This document shows positions 1-8,335 of a DNA stretch of 64,000 nucleotides, piece after piece; the first letter of the stretch is position 1, and every line of letters begins with the position of its first letter. Both the position numbers and the translations under genes were made by a program. The notes under the pieces were generated by a model. It was not told the origin of the DNA. It saw nothing but the letters and a program-made list of their open reading frames with translations, and did not search any database. Source of the stretch: Starkeya sp. ORNL1 (GTDB lineage: Bacteria; Pseudomonadota; Alphaproteobacteria; Rhizobiales; Xanthobacteraceae); assembly GCF_012971745.1 (NCBI RefSeq), contig NZ_CP048834.1, forward strand, positions 1,798,001 to 1,862,000, given 5' to 3'.

Positions 1-203
1 CCCCCGCTCCATTGCCTGCGGCTCGTTCACGTGCCTTCGCCACCGCCTCCGGATCGATCTGCGCTGGAACTGCCGGCAGCGGCAAGCGTTGTCGCTACGT
101 ATAGCGATGCAGATCATCTGGAAGGGTGGAGTTTCAACTGGTTACGGCAGGCGCCCCGACCTCCGCTCCGGCGGCGCCGTCGATTTTCAACGGAGGCTGC
201 ACC

Positions 204-461
204 ATGTATTACGCACGCCGACAGGCCGATTATTGGCATGCCAAGCTGCCGGAGCCGATCCGCCCGCGTCGTGGCCGCCCGCTGACCACCTTGTCCGACG
301 CCTCGGCCTATATCGATGGCAGCTTCCCGGTGAACCACCGCGGCGAGAGCGTCCACAGCGTCGCCGATGCGCTGCGCGCCGGGGCCGAGAGCGGCGACAA
401 GGCGGATATCGAATTCGCCGCGACCATGCTGCGCCGGCTCCTCACTGAACGTGCCGCCTGA
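204..461 (+). CDS. Small hypothetical protein, 85 aa
   Basis: Reads as an 85-residue soluble, charged protein with no signal peptide or membrane segment. The ATG at 204 is chosen over an in-frame start at 126 because it has CGGAGG about seven bases upstream. The N-terminus is Tyr/Arg-rich (MYYARRQADYWHAK) and the C-terminal half looks helical (VHSVADALRAGAESGDKADI). I do not recognise a family. The next gene starts 87 bases downstream on the same strand. Confidence 0.6.
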   Translation: MYYARRQADYWHAKLPEPIRPRRGRPLTTLSDASAYIDGSFPVNHRGESVHSVADALRAGAESGDKADIEFAATMLRRLLTERAA

Positions 462-548
462 CGCCTGCCGGGAGTCGCTTGGCGGGCTCCCATGCGAACG
501 CCATGCAGGTTAATGTGCGTTTGCTGGGATCCGTCCGAAGGTGGCGAG

Positions 549-1925
549 ATGCACACACACAGCCAAGCGCGCATCGTGTTTATCGCGCTGTCGTTTATTG
601 CGCTGTTGCTCATCGCCCCCGGCGGCGCCGTCGCTGCGAACGGCGAGCCGGTGGCGACGCGGGCCTTCATCACCGAGCAATTCCTGAAATACGATCCGGA
701 CTGGCTGCGCAAGAAGGCGCCCATGGCCGCCGAGCTGGCCGGCCTGCAGCAGCGCCTCTACGAATTGCAGGCGCGCGGATTTCCGATGCAGTGCTCCGCG
801 CAGATCGTCAACGAGACCGACTGGATCCTCGATTCCACCGCGGAATTCACCCGCGCGGAGAAGAACCTGTGGTTTCTGCGCCTGAGCCTCGGCGACACCA
901 ATCAGGGCTTCGCGCTCGAGCAGATGGCGACGGATGGCTCCTTTGGCCTGTGCTACGACGAGTGGTTCAAGAAGCTCGACGCCATGGTCGCTGCACTGAA
1001 CCGGTTTTCGGAATCCAGCACGCCGCCGAAATACACGCATCTCGCCGTCCTCAGGCGGATCTCCACGCCCGAAATGCTGATCTCGTATCTCGACGGCCTG
1101 TTGATCTCCGATATCGCCAAGACTGGCGTCAATTTCCGCGACGAGCTGAACGCCACCGCCTCGATGGTGGCCGAAGTGCTCTACAAGGAGCGGCTCAGGA
1201 ACTACGTCAGCGACTTCGTAGTCCACCGTCCGCTCACGGCCTATGCCGACGTCTTCAATGCATTCGTCGAGATGTGGCAGGATCCGGAAACCGGATACTG
1301 GGGCGCCTGGTTTCAATCGGACGGCCAGCTGCGCAAATCCCTCGATTTGAGCATCACCTATCACATCGTCGCCTATCGACACGGCGACGTGCGGTATTGG
1401 GACAAGATCTTCGATACCACCCTTGCCATCGCCGATCAGGAATACCCTTACGGTTGGCTGCAGAACGGCGTGCTGACCAACCATCACGCCTATGACGTGG
1501 CGCGCATCCTGAAGCTCGGCTGGAACCACGTCTCGGAAGAGCGGCGCCAGTTGGCCAAGCCGGCGCTGGAACGCCTGCTGGCATTCGGCCTGACCATCGG
1601 CCTCAACGCCGACGACAGCGTCACGCCGCAGGCCGGGCTCTCCGATGGCATCGACGATTCGTATTATTACGCGGCCTCGCTCCTGACCACGATCGGCTAT
1701 TGCTCGACCGCGCGGCCATTCTGGACCGATACCAGCTGGCCGGAGGCCGGCGCGCGCTGCTGCGGTCTCGCCCGGCACATCGAGGAACAGCAGGCGCGCA
1801 CCCCGACCATCGAAGCCGCGCTGGAGCGGATGCGCCGGGCGGTGCCGAGTTGCGCGCCGAAGGCATTGGCCCCGCAGGAGGAAACCATCGATAATCTCAA
1901 GCTCGATGATCGCGGCGGGCGCTAG
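549..1925 (+). CDS. Secreted protein, probable alpha-toroid fold, unknown function
   Basis: Encodes 458 aa. Residues 1-32 form a Sec signal peptide with a hydrophobic core and an AVA-A type cleavage site, so the protein is probably periplasmic or secreted. The ATG at 549 is preferred to 492 because it opens directly into the signal peptide and follows an AAGG-type ribosome site. The mature chain is helical with repeated aromatic and His-rich stretches (for example YHIVAYRHGDVRYW and YGWLQNGVLTNHHAYDVARI), the style of alpha/alpha-toroid enzymes such as polysaccharide lyases or glycoside hydrolases. That fold is an inference; no catalytic signature was recognised. The cupin gene follows 13 bases later and may be co-transcribed. 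Confidence 0.6.
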   Translation: MHTHSQARIVFIALSFIALLLIAPGGAVAANGEPVATRAFITEQFLKYDPDWLRKKAPMAAELAGLQQRLYELQARGFPMQCSAQIVNETDWILDSTAEFTRAEKNLWFLRLSLGDTNQGFALEQMATDGSFGLCYDEWFKKLDAMVAALNRFSESSTPPKYTHLAVLRRISTPEMLISYLDGLLISDIAKTGVNFRDELNATASMVAEVLYKERLRNYVSDFVVHRPLTAYADVFNAFVEMWQDPETGYWGAWFQSDGQLRKSLDLSITYHIVAYRHGDVRYWDKIFDTTLAIADQEYPYGWLQNGVLTNHHAYDVARILKLGWNHVSEERRQLAKPALERLLAFGLTIGLNADDSVTPQAGLSDGIDDSYYYAASLLTTIGYCSTARPFWTDTSWPEAGARCCGLARHIEEQQARTPTIEAALERMRRAVPSCAPKALAPQEETIDNLKLDDRGGR

Positions 1926-1938
1926 CGGGTGAAATTCA

Positions 1939-2403
1939 ATGACAGATGCCGAACCTGGGGAATTCGTGCTCGCCGGCGTCGCCATCAGGCGACTGGTTTC
2001 CGGCGATGAGACGCAAGGCGCATTCTGCCTGTTCGAAAACCGCAGCGGCGGGCAGACCAGGACGCCGATCCATGTCCATGCCGATGATGACGAGACGGTC
2101 TATGTCATCGAAGGACAGGTGACCGCGATCGTCGATGGCGAGGCGCGGACGCTGTCGCCGGGCGAGAGCATCTTCCTGAAGCGCGGCATCCCGCACCAGC
2201 TGATGAACCCCCGCGATGAGCCCGCGCGCTACCTGGTGATCGGCACGCCGAGCGTGTTCGAGCGCTTTCTCGCCGAAGCCGGCCGTGAACTCGCCAAGGG
2301 CGAGGCGGCGGGACCACCGACCGCCGCCGATATAGAGCGCCTCAAGGCCGCCGCGCCGCGGTTCGGCATCACGCTGCTGGGCGACTGGCCGGCAAGAGGA
2401 TAG
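1939..2403 (+). CDS. Cupin domain protein
   Basis: Encodes 154 aa with one cupin_2 barrel over about residues 30-115. Cupin motif 1 reads PIHVHADDDETVYVIEG (two His and a Glu that normally bind a metal) and motif 2 contains PHQLMNP. A short helical tail follows. Such proteins bind a metal and act as isomerases, dioxygenases or ligand sensors; nothing here fixes the substrate. The gene starts 13 bases after the secreted protein at 549-1925, suggesting one transcript. Family call is firm, role unknown. Confidence 0.82.
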   Translation: MTDAEPGEFVLAGVAIRRLVSGDETQGAFCLFENRSGGQTRTPIHVHADDDETVYVIEGQVTAIVDGEARTLSPGESIFLKRGIPHQLMNPRDEPARYLVIGTPSVFERFLAEAGRELAKGEAAGPPTAADIERLKAAAPRFGITLLGDWPARG

Positions 2404-2428
2404 GCGGCGCTAAAGGCGACCTCATCCC

Positions 2429-2583
2429 GAGAGCCTGACTCATCCATTGAAGGAGCCACCTATCCACCCTCATCCCCGGACTTGATCCGGGGATCCAGAC
2501 TTCGACCGGGTGCATGCGGCGGGGCTGGATCCCCGGATCAAGTCCGGGGATGAGGGCCAATTGGAGTTTTCGGTCAGGCTCTC
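2429..2583. mobile_element. MITE-like element, copy 1 (inverted ends GAGAGCCTGAC)
   Basis: A 155-bp non-coding unit bounded by inverted ends GAGAGCCTGAC (2429-2439) and GTCAGGCTCTC (2573-2583). Inside are two facing arms of the type CATCCCCGGACTTGATCC and GGATCAAGTCCGGGGATG. It interrupts a REP-A palindrome: the left flank keeps CTCATCC and the right flank AGGATGG. A second copy in inverse orientation lies at 21911-22076, also inside REP-A. No transposase in the window. Confidence 0.6.
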
Positions 2584-2649
2584 AGGATGGCGTGGTTCCT
2601 TCAGATGAACGTCATCCTGAGGTGCGAGCGCAGCGAGCCTCGAAGGATG
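2584..2649. repeat. REP-A remnant next to the MITE-like element
   Basis: Right part of a REP-A unit: AGGATGG, a spacer, then GTCATCCTGAGGTGC, the GCGAGCGCAGCGAGC inner segment and CCTCGAAGGATG. The left half is reduced to CTCATCC before the inserted element. Confidence 0.7.
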
Positions 2650-2672
2650 CCCACCCCCGAGCACCGCCCGCC

Positions 2673-2709
2673 CGAAACGAAAAGCGCCCGGATTCGACAT
2701 CCGGGCGCT
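2673..2709 (-). terminator. Intrinsic terminator of the Asn/Tyr-repeat protein gene
   Basis: A perfect 11-bp stem (AGCGCCCGGAT at 683-693 of this block, i.e. 2683-2693, with ATCCGGGCGCT at 2699-2709) and a 5-base loop. Read on the minus strand it is followed by TTTTCGTTTCG. It sits about 50 bases past the stop codon of the minus-strand gene at 2757-3221. Confidence 0.8.
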
Positions 2710-2756
2710 CGCCTTGCATCTCACACTGGCAAACCAGGTCGCCAGCTACGCCCCGA

Positions 2757-3221
2757 TCACGGGCAGAACCAGTACGGCCCGATCAGAATGCAGCCGCGAC
2801 GGCCCCAATTGTCCGGGCGATAGCCATAGCGCCGCCAGCCGGGAGGCCCACCATAATAGCGATGCCCCTGGTCATAGCGATAATTCGGCCGGCCGTAATA
2901 TTTGTTGTTGTAATGTTTGTTCGGATAATACTTGTTGTTATAGTTTTTGTTGCCGTAGTTTTTGTTGCCGTAATTCTTGTTGTTATAGTTCTTGTTCGAG
3001 TAATTGTTGCCCTGATAGTATTTATGGCTACCACCGCCGCCACCATAACCACCGCCGCCACCATAACCACCGGAGCCATGGTCGCCGCCGTGCTTCACCT
3101 CGGTCAGCACCGACTCCGGCTGGCCGATCGCGGCCGCCTGCGACGGCCCCAGCGGCGTGGCCATGACCGCGGACGGGATAGCCAACAGGGCCATTACGGC
3201 CAGCGAAAGCAAGAATCTCAT
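2757..3221 (-). CDS. Secreted Gly-rich, Asn/Tyr-repeat protein
   Basis: Encodes 154 aa. Residues 1-21 are a signal peptide (MRFLLSLAVMALLAIPSAVMA), so the protein is exported. The start at 3221 follows GAGGGG at good spacing; an upstream in-frame start would hide the signal peptide. Residues 49-64 are Gly/Tyr-rich and residues 72-110 are a run of five-residue repeats of the form NKNYG/NNKYY. The end, GCILIGPYWFCP, has two Cys that could form a disulfide. Low complexity suggests a surface or matrix protein, but no function is known. The DNA of the repeat is less GC-rich than its surroundings because of AAC/AAG/TAC codons. Own terminator at 2673-2709. Confidence 0.78.
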   Translation of the reverse strand: MRFLLSLAVMALLAIPSAVMATPLGPSQAAAIGQPESVLTEVKHGGDHGSGGYGGGGGYGGGGGSHKYYQGNNYSNKNYNNKNYGNKNYGNKNYNNKYYPNKHYNNKYYGRPNYRYDQGHRYYGGPPGWRRYGYRPDNWGRRGCILIGPYWFCP

Positions 3222-3366
3222 CGTCTGCCCCTCATGATTGAGCGCGCACAACCTAAGGGGTATACGAGTAGCACGCTTTGGGCGTGCCCCGATACGTCTT
3301 TTGAATTCAGTATTAATTGACCGGGCCCCGCCTTGCCTTTGGCCGGCAGGAGCCTAGCCGCGCTCG

Positions 3367-3618
3367 CTAGATGTCGTCTTCTTCGTCGTCCTCGTCGGAC
3401 TTGCGCTCGATCATCGCGAACTCGTGCAGGCGAAAAGCCCGCTCCACGTCACTGTCGGCATGGGCGATGAGCGCATAGAAGGCGGCGCGGACCACGTCCT
3501 TTTTCGAAGCGTTGGGATGCTCCTTGCGCACCGCGCCCATGAGCTTCTTTCGCCCTATCCCGGGCTGAGCCAGCCGCATGACGGAATCGGCAATTTCCTC
3601 AATCTCGCGCTTCTGCAT
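3367..3618 (-). CDS. Small helical hypothetical protein, acidic tail
   Basis: Encodes 83 aa, soluble and mostly helical (REIEEIADSVMRLAQPG, KKDVVRAAFYALIAHAD), ending in a very acidic tail (SDEDDEEDDI). The ATG at 3618 has GGAG about nine bases upstream, better than the in-frame start at 3645. The pattern of basic helix plus acidic tail fits a small nucleic-acid or protein-binding regulator, but I do not recognise the family. Confidence 0.65.
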   Translation of the reverse strand: MQKREIEEIADSVMRLAQPGIGRKKLMGAVRKEHPNASKKDVVRAAFYALIAHADSDVERAFRLHEFAMIERKSDEDDEEDDI

Positions 3619-3760
3619 GTGAGGCTCCCATTTTACCGACATCAACGGGGAATTAAGCCTAAGCGTAAGAATGACTTACAACTGTCACATCGACAAGCTC
3701 ATCTATACACACGCGTTGACTGTGGGATCCGTCGCCCGCAGCCCTCGCGAGGGGGCCTGG

Positions 3761-3795
3761 CACCGCCTGGCAATTCGGCAGATTGCCGGGCGGTG
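3761..3795 (-). other. Long hairpin just after the SDR gene
   Basis: A 14-bp stem (CACCGCCTGGCAAT at 3761-3774 with ATTGCCGGGCGGTG at 3782-3795, one T:G pair) and a 7-base loop. It begins six bases past the stop codon of the minus-strand SDR gene. No T-run follows, so it may protect the 3' end or act with Rho rather than be a classical terminator. Confidence 0.55.
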
Positions 3796-3801
3796 TTCCC
3801 C

Positions 3802-4554
3802 TCAACTCAGCATCTGGCCGCCATCCACCACGATGGTCTGCCCGGTCACCCAGCTCGACATGTCGCCGGCCAGGAACAGCGCCACGCTGGCTATTTCCTC
3901 CGGCCCGCCAAAGCGCCCCCAGGGGATCTTCCCGAGCGTGGCCCGATAGAGCTCGGGATTTGAGTGCTTGCGCTGGTCCCAGACCCCGCCGGGAAATTCG
4001 ATGGAGCCGGGCGCAATCGCATTGACCCGGATGCGGCGTGCGGCCAAGGCGAGCGCCTGTCCCTTGGTGTAGTTGACGATCGCCGCCTTCACCGCGGCAT
4101 AGGGCAGCGCACGCGCCACCGCCATCAGCCCGGAGATCGAGGCGATATTGACGATGCTGCCGCCGCCGGCCCGTTCCATGAACGGCACCGCCGCGCGGCT
4201 GGCGCGCACGGTCGCCAGCAGATCGATATTGATGCTGGCAAGCCAGCCCTCCTCGTCATCGCTCAGGCCGACGCCGGAGGCGTTGTTGACGAGAATGTCG
4301 ATGCCGCCCAGTGCACCCGCCGCCGCCTCGATGAAGCGCGTCAATGCCGGTCCGTCGCCCACGTCGCAGGCCATGGCGAAGATCGTCCCGCCAAGCTCCC
4401 GCAGTTCCACCTCGGCGGACCGCAATGCGTCGCCGCCGCGCGCGCAGATCGCCACGTCGGCGCCGTTCCGGGCAAGGGCAAGCGCGATCGCGCGCCCGAT
4501 GCCGCGGCTGCCGCCGGTGACGACGGCCTTCCTGCCTTTGAACGAGATATCCAT
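3802..4554 (-). CDS. SDR family oxidoreductase
   Basis: Encodes 250 aa, the normal length of a classical short-chain dehydrogenase/reductase. It has the NAD(P)-binding motif TGGSRGIG (13-20), NNAS (90-93) and the catalytic Ser141, Tyr152 and Lys156 of the S-Y-K triad. The family C-terminal signature (SSWVTGQTIVVDGGQML) is intact. ATG 4554 is used; a GTG two codons upstream is possible. The substrate cannot be read from sequence. It stands alone, with a strong hairpin just behind its stop codon. Confidence 0.9.
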   Translation of the reverse strand: MDISFKGRKAVVTGGSRGIGRAIALALARNGADVAICARGGDALRSAEVELRELGGTIFAMACDVGDGPALTRFIEAAAGALGGIDILVNNASGVGLSDDEEGWLASINIDLLATVRASRAAVPFMERAGGGSIVNIASISGLMAVARALPYAAVKAAIVNYTKGQALALAARRIRVNAIAPGSIEFPGGVWDQRKHSNPELYRATLGKIPWGRFGGPEEIASVALFLAGDMSSWVTGQTIVVDGGQMLS

Positions 4555-4788
4555 GGCCACACCCGCAGGCTCGGCCCGGCACCACTATCGAATACCAAGA
4601 TAAAATAGTTTCCTGAAAAAGTTGAATGACTTTTGCGACTAGAACATGCTCACGAATTCAGAGCACTCATCCATCGTTCGGATGTTGTCACTCAAACAAA
4701 AGCACTCTTCCCCACCGGGGCATGCGCGAGCACGTGCGCCACCCGGCCGGAGGGCTCGGGTGGCGCTTCTTGCCAGTTCGGCGTCGTG

Positions 4789-5223
4789 TCAGTTCGGCTT
4801 CTTGGAAGCCTGCTGCGGCGCCGGCTTTGCGGCTGTCGTGCGCATGCTCGAGAGCAGGCGGCCGGGCACGAGGCGCGCATGCTCCTCGCCGTCCCAGGTC
4901 ACCCGGTCGCCATTGAGGCTGACCGTGTTGCAATCCCAGTCCTTGCTGGCGTCCTCGTCATCGGTCTCATAGGCGAAGCAGAGCTTGTTGGCGTCGATGC
5001 GCCACCAGCCGCGATAGGTCTCCTGCCGGCTGCGCCCGGCGATGATGCCGTTCGGCTGGAGATACTCTTCGTAATACTTGCCGTCCTCGACGCCGACGAC
5101 GGTGTTGCCGATCACCCGGGCACGGATTTCCGTGGCGGTCAGCTCGGCATCGGAGGCGAACAGCGTAACCGTGAGCAGGAGCAAAATCCCGCACGGCAAC
5201 GCCACATATTTGAGTGTGTTCAT
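4789..5223 (-). CDS. Small exported protein, unknown function
   Basis: Encodes 144 aa with an N-terminal signal peptide or anchor (residues 1-24) and a C-terminal low-complexity tail ending in lysines. The ATG at 5223 has GGAGG eight bases upstream. The mature part contains GRSRQETYRGWWRIDANKLCF and CNTVSLNG; this up-down beta pattern around W and C resembles small lipocalin-like proteins in which substrate solubility is controlled, but that is only a resemblance. Third gene of a probable operon with 5244-6086 (20-bp gap) and the oxidoreductase-methyltransferase fusion at 6155-8335. Confidence 0.68.
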   Translation of the reverse strand: MNTLKYVALPCGILLLLTVTLFASDAELTATEIRARVIGNTVVGVEDGKYYEEYLQPNGIIAGRSRQETYRGWWRIDANKLCFAYETDDEDASKDWDCNTVSLNGDRVTWDGEEHARLVPGRLLSSMRTTAAKPAPQQASKKPN

Positions 5224-5243
5224 GGCATGTCCTCCAGGCGGTT

Positions 5244-6086
5244 TCATGTGCCGACCACATAGGGATAGGCGATGAAGGCGAGGTCGCCGAGCAGGGCGAC
5301 CAGGATCGCCACCTCGACGGTCAGGCTGCTGCTGGCCTGCTTCGCCTCGATCATCCGCGAATTGATCAGCTCGTAATGCTCCACCGCGAAGTCGATCGGC
5401 TCGCCCAGCAGTTCGAGCCGGTCTTCGAGCTCCGCCTGGAGCGCGAGCTCGGCGAAAAGCCGCTTCGAGTTGCTCTGCAGCCCCGGATCGAGCTGTTCGA
5501 GCGACGCCTCCAGCCGCAGGGCCGCGCTCGCCATCTGGGTGACGTTGTCGGTCAGCCGGTTCACCTTGCCCTTGCGCAGCCACTGGTCACGCTGGCGCAC
5601 GGTGTGGGTCAGCCGGGTGTCGCGGTCGATGCATGGCCAGAGGCTGGCCATTTTCGCCTCGAGCACGCGGGTGTCGCGCTCCACCACGGTGAAGCGGGCC
5701 ACCGCATCCAGCGCTTCGTCGAGCTGCTCCGCCGCGGCATAGATGATGGCCCGGGTGTCGGTCCACACCACGCGCGCCGTCCTCAGGCCGGCACGCACCA
5801 CGCGGCTCGACGCGGTGCTGGCGGCGGGGATATCGGCGATCCACGACGTCTCGAGATCGGGCGAGGCGCCGGGGGGCATCCACAGCACGGCCAGCGAGCG
5901 GCCGCCATCGTCGGTCACGGTTGCCGGCGGCGTCCGGATGTCGGCCGGCGTGTATCGGGCGAAGATGTTGCGCGGGTCGTGGATGGCGATGGTGCGCTCG
6001 TCCGCGACGGTCGGGTTCAACTTGAACTGTACGCGCCAGCTCTTGGCTTCGACATTGGGCAGATGAATGACATTGCTCTTTTGCAT
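5244..6086 (-). CDS. Conserved protein with C-terminal membrane anchor, RMD1/YagE-like layout
   Basis: Encodes 280 aa. Residues 1-130 look like a mixed alpha/beta soluble domain; residues 130-250 are long amphipathic helices with coiled-coil character (LEAKMASL, RLTDNVTQMASAALRLEASL); residues about 254-275 form one hydrophobic segment (VEVAILVALLGDLAFIAY). That order, with a motif close to NSRMIEAKQ just before the membrane segment, resembles the RMD1/YagE (DUF155) family, but the match is my inference and not certain. ATG 6086 has GGGAGG upstream. Middle gene of the 4789-8335 operon. Confidence 0.65.
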   Translation of the reverse strand: MQKSNVIHLPNVEAKSWRVQFKLNPTVADERTIAIHDPRNIFARYTPADIRTPPATVTDDGGRSLAVLWMPPGASPDLETSWIADIPAASTASSRVVRAGLRTARVVWTDTRAIIYAAAEQLDEALDAVARFTVVERDTRVLEAKMASLWPCIDRDTRLTHTVRQRDQWLRKGKVNRLTDNVTQMASAALRLEASLEQLDPGLQSNSKRLFAELALQAELEDRLELLGEPIDFAVEHYELINSRMIEAKQASSSLTVEVAILVALLGDLAFIAYPYVVGT

Positions 6087-6154
6087 GGTCAGCCTCCCTA
6101 ACCAAGTGGGTTTACTCAGGGAATTGATGCGTTATGCGAGCGCTCGCCGCACCG

Positions 6155-8335
6155 TTACTCGGCGGCGACGACGATGCCGGCGGGAACGCGCAGGTCCTCA
6201 TAGAGGTGCTCCCGCACGATCCGCTCTGCCGCTTCGATGGCAGCGAGGTCCTGCTCGGCGCCCGCCCGCGCATCGAAGAAGCAATAGAGCAGGCTCTCCG
6301 GATCCTCGTACCACTCACCGGGCGCGGCGCCGGCTTCCACCGACTGCTTCCAGGCGACATCGAGCCGCTGCGGATCGGCCAGCGCGAAGCCGAAGCCGAC
6401 CGCCAGCAGCTGGTCCGACCAGTCCCAGCGCGAGGCAAGCGTGCCCATGCCGGCGAGCAATTGCTTGCGCTCGATGAACTCGATCGGCAAATCGGTGGTG
6501 ACGGATCCGAGCACTAGCCCGCGCCGCGTCACCCGCCGCACTTCCTTCAGCACGTCGCCGAGCTGGGCCCGCTCGAAGCGGCACAGCCCGGTGTCAAGCA
6601 CGACATCGAAATAGCCGGCGGGCAGCTTGAGCTCGTCCAGCGTGCAGCAGAGATTGAACGCCTGGGCGTCCTTCGGCGTGTCGCTCCACACCGAGCGGTT
6701 CGGCTCGATGCCGATGGCGTCGAAGCCGAGCGCCCGCAGCGCGGTCACCACCCGCCCCCGGCCGGAGCCGATGTTCAGGATCCGCGCCCCGGGGCGCACG
6801 CCCCAGACCAGGTCCAGCATGCGGGCGAGGTAGCCCGCATCGAACACCGCGTTCTGCGCCTCGTCGCCGCCCACGAACCACTGGCAGATCGCGGGGATGC
6901 CGGTGGTCTCGGCGCGGTGGACGTGGCGCTTGGCGAGCATGTCGGCCAGCAGGATGTCGGTGGCGGCGTCCGCGGAATCCAGCACGCCGTTCAGCGTCGC
7001 GTCGAACATGTAGTCGCCGACCACGGCGAGGCCGGGCAGCTGGCTTGCCGCCGGGCGGTGATTGACAAAGGCGCTGCGCACCGGATAGCCGCCGGGAATG
7101 GCATTGACCGACGCCATCCAGCGATGGATGCGGCTGTCCACGATCAGGCGCTTGCCGATGGCAAGCTCCGGCGGCAGCGCATCGAGGCAGAGTTTCTCGA
7201 TCGCCTCGTCGGACATGTTGGCGAGGCCGAGGGCCGCATTGCCGGCAATCAGGAAGCCGAGCGCGCCCCATTGGCCGATCTCGTTGCGCGCGCCCTCGTC
7301 ATAGGCACAGCAGCCGTCGAAGGCGTCGAGCATCCACCACGCGCCGGGCAGCACCTCGCGCCAGAACGGGCGCTCGAACAGCAAGGTGGCGCGCAGATAA
7401 TGGCCGGGCCGATCGAAGTAATTGATGTGGCGCGCCATCGCCTGCTGCAGATGCGGCGAGCGCCAGTCGATGATCGACAATGCGGTGAGCGGCAATGCGA
7501 GGATGACATAATCGGCGGCGATGGTCTGCGGCTCGCCATTGATGCACATGCCGAGCTGGTAGGTGCCGTCGAACAGCGGACGCACCGAGGTCAGCGCGGC
7601 ATTGAAGCAGACGTCGGCGTCGAGTTCCTCGACCAGGCTGTCGACGATCTGCTCATTGCCGCCGACCACCGAGAACACGTCGATGTATCCGGTGGAATCC
7701 ATCAGCGCGTTCTTCAGGAAGGTCAGGCCGTTGGTGAGGTGCGGTGGCGCCGCGACGTCGCTGTGCGCCATGACCCGGACATAGCGGCGCGCCATCTCGT
7801 CGGTCATCTCCTCGGCGATGACGTCTTCGCCCAGCATGCGCGCCCACGGATGGGTATTGTCGACGACGCGGGCGCTCGAATAATAGTCGCCCGGCTTCAG
7901 CATCTCTTCGCACTTGCGCCGGAAGGCGGTGACCTGCTGCTGCGTGACCTCGCCGAAGCTCTCGGTCAGATGCTCGCAATCTTCGATGATCTTGCCATCG
8001 AGGATGCAGGCGCCGCCGGAGATGTGCTTGATCTCCAGTTCCAGCTCGTTCTCGATGAGATTGCGCAACGGGTCGGGGCCGAGCGCCGAATAGTCGTAGA
8101 TCTCGGCGACGCCGGCCTCATAGATCCCGGCGCCGGCGAACTCCCGGGTGACGATCTTGCCGCCCAGCCGCTCGCTGGCCTCGTAGATGGTGACCTTGCA
8201 GGCATTGCCCGCCTTGGACGCGAGGTGCCATGCGGTGAACAGCCCTCCCGGGCCGCCGCCGATGATCGCCACGTTATACTGAGGCGGCCTGTTTTCGGTC
8301 GACGAAAAATCAGAGACTACCGGTATATTCCTCAT
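6155..8335 (-). CDS. FAD-dependent amine-oxidase-type protein fused to a SAM methyltransferase
   Basis: Encodes 726 aa in two domains. Residues about 20-480 form a flavin-containing oxidoreductase of the NAD(P)-binding Rossmann / amine-oxidase type, with GGGPGG (26-31), an acidic residue at the end of strand 2 (YEASERLGGKI) and the FAD C-terminal motif near VVGDYMFDATLNGVLDSA. Residues about 495-690 form a class I methyltransferase, with motif I ILNIGSGRG (519-527), the acidic ribose-binding IGIEPN and YFDVVLDTG. Flavin enzymes of this class desaturate or oxidise amines, carotenoids or protoporphyrinogen; joining one to a methyltransferase suggests two successive steps on one substrate. Start ATG 8335 follows GGGGGG. 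First gene of a three-gene operon with two membrane-linked unknowns (gaps 68 and 20 bases). Confidence 0.85.
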   Translation of the reverse strand: MRNIPVVSDFSSTENRPPQYNVAIIGGGPGGLFTAWHLASKAGNACKVTIYEASERLGGKIVTREFAGAGIYEAGVAEIYDYSALGPDPLRNLIENELELEIKHISGGACILDGKIIEDCEHLTESFGEVTQQQVTAFRRKCEEMLKPGDYYSSARVVDNTHPWARMLGEDVIAEEMTDEMARRYVRVMAHSDVAAPPHLTNGLTFLKNALMDSTGYIDVFSVVGGNEQIVDSLVEELDADVCFNAALTSVRPLFDGTYQLGMCINGEPQTIAADYVILALPLTALSIIDWRSPHLQQAMARHINYFDRPGHYLRATLLFERPFWREVLPGAWWMLDAFDGCCAYDEGARNEIGQWGALGFLIAGNAALGLANMSDEAIEKLCLDALPPELAIGKRLIVDSRIHRWMASVNAIPGGYPVRSAFVNHRPAASQLPGLAVVGDYMFDATLNGVLDSADAATDILLADMLAKRHVHRAETTGIPAICQWFVGGDEAQNAVFDAGYLARMLDLVWGVRPGARILNIGSGRGRVVTALRALGFDAIGIEPNRSVWSDTPKDAQAFNLCCTLDELKLPAGYFDVVLDTGLCRFERAQLGDVLKEVRRVTRRGLVLGSVTTDLPIEFIERKQLLAGMGTLASRWDWSDQLLAVGFGFALADPQRLDVAWKQSVEAGAAPGEWYEDPESLLYCFFDARAGAEQDLAAIEAAERIVREHLYEDLRVPAGIVVAAE

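Noticed and set aside
510..1985. Long minus-strand reading frame (491 aa) opposite the secreted protein gene
   Set aside because: It is a GC-driven shadow; the plus-strand frame has a signal peptide and a ribosome site.
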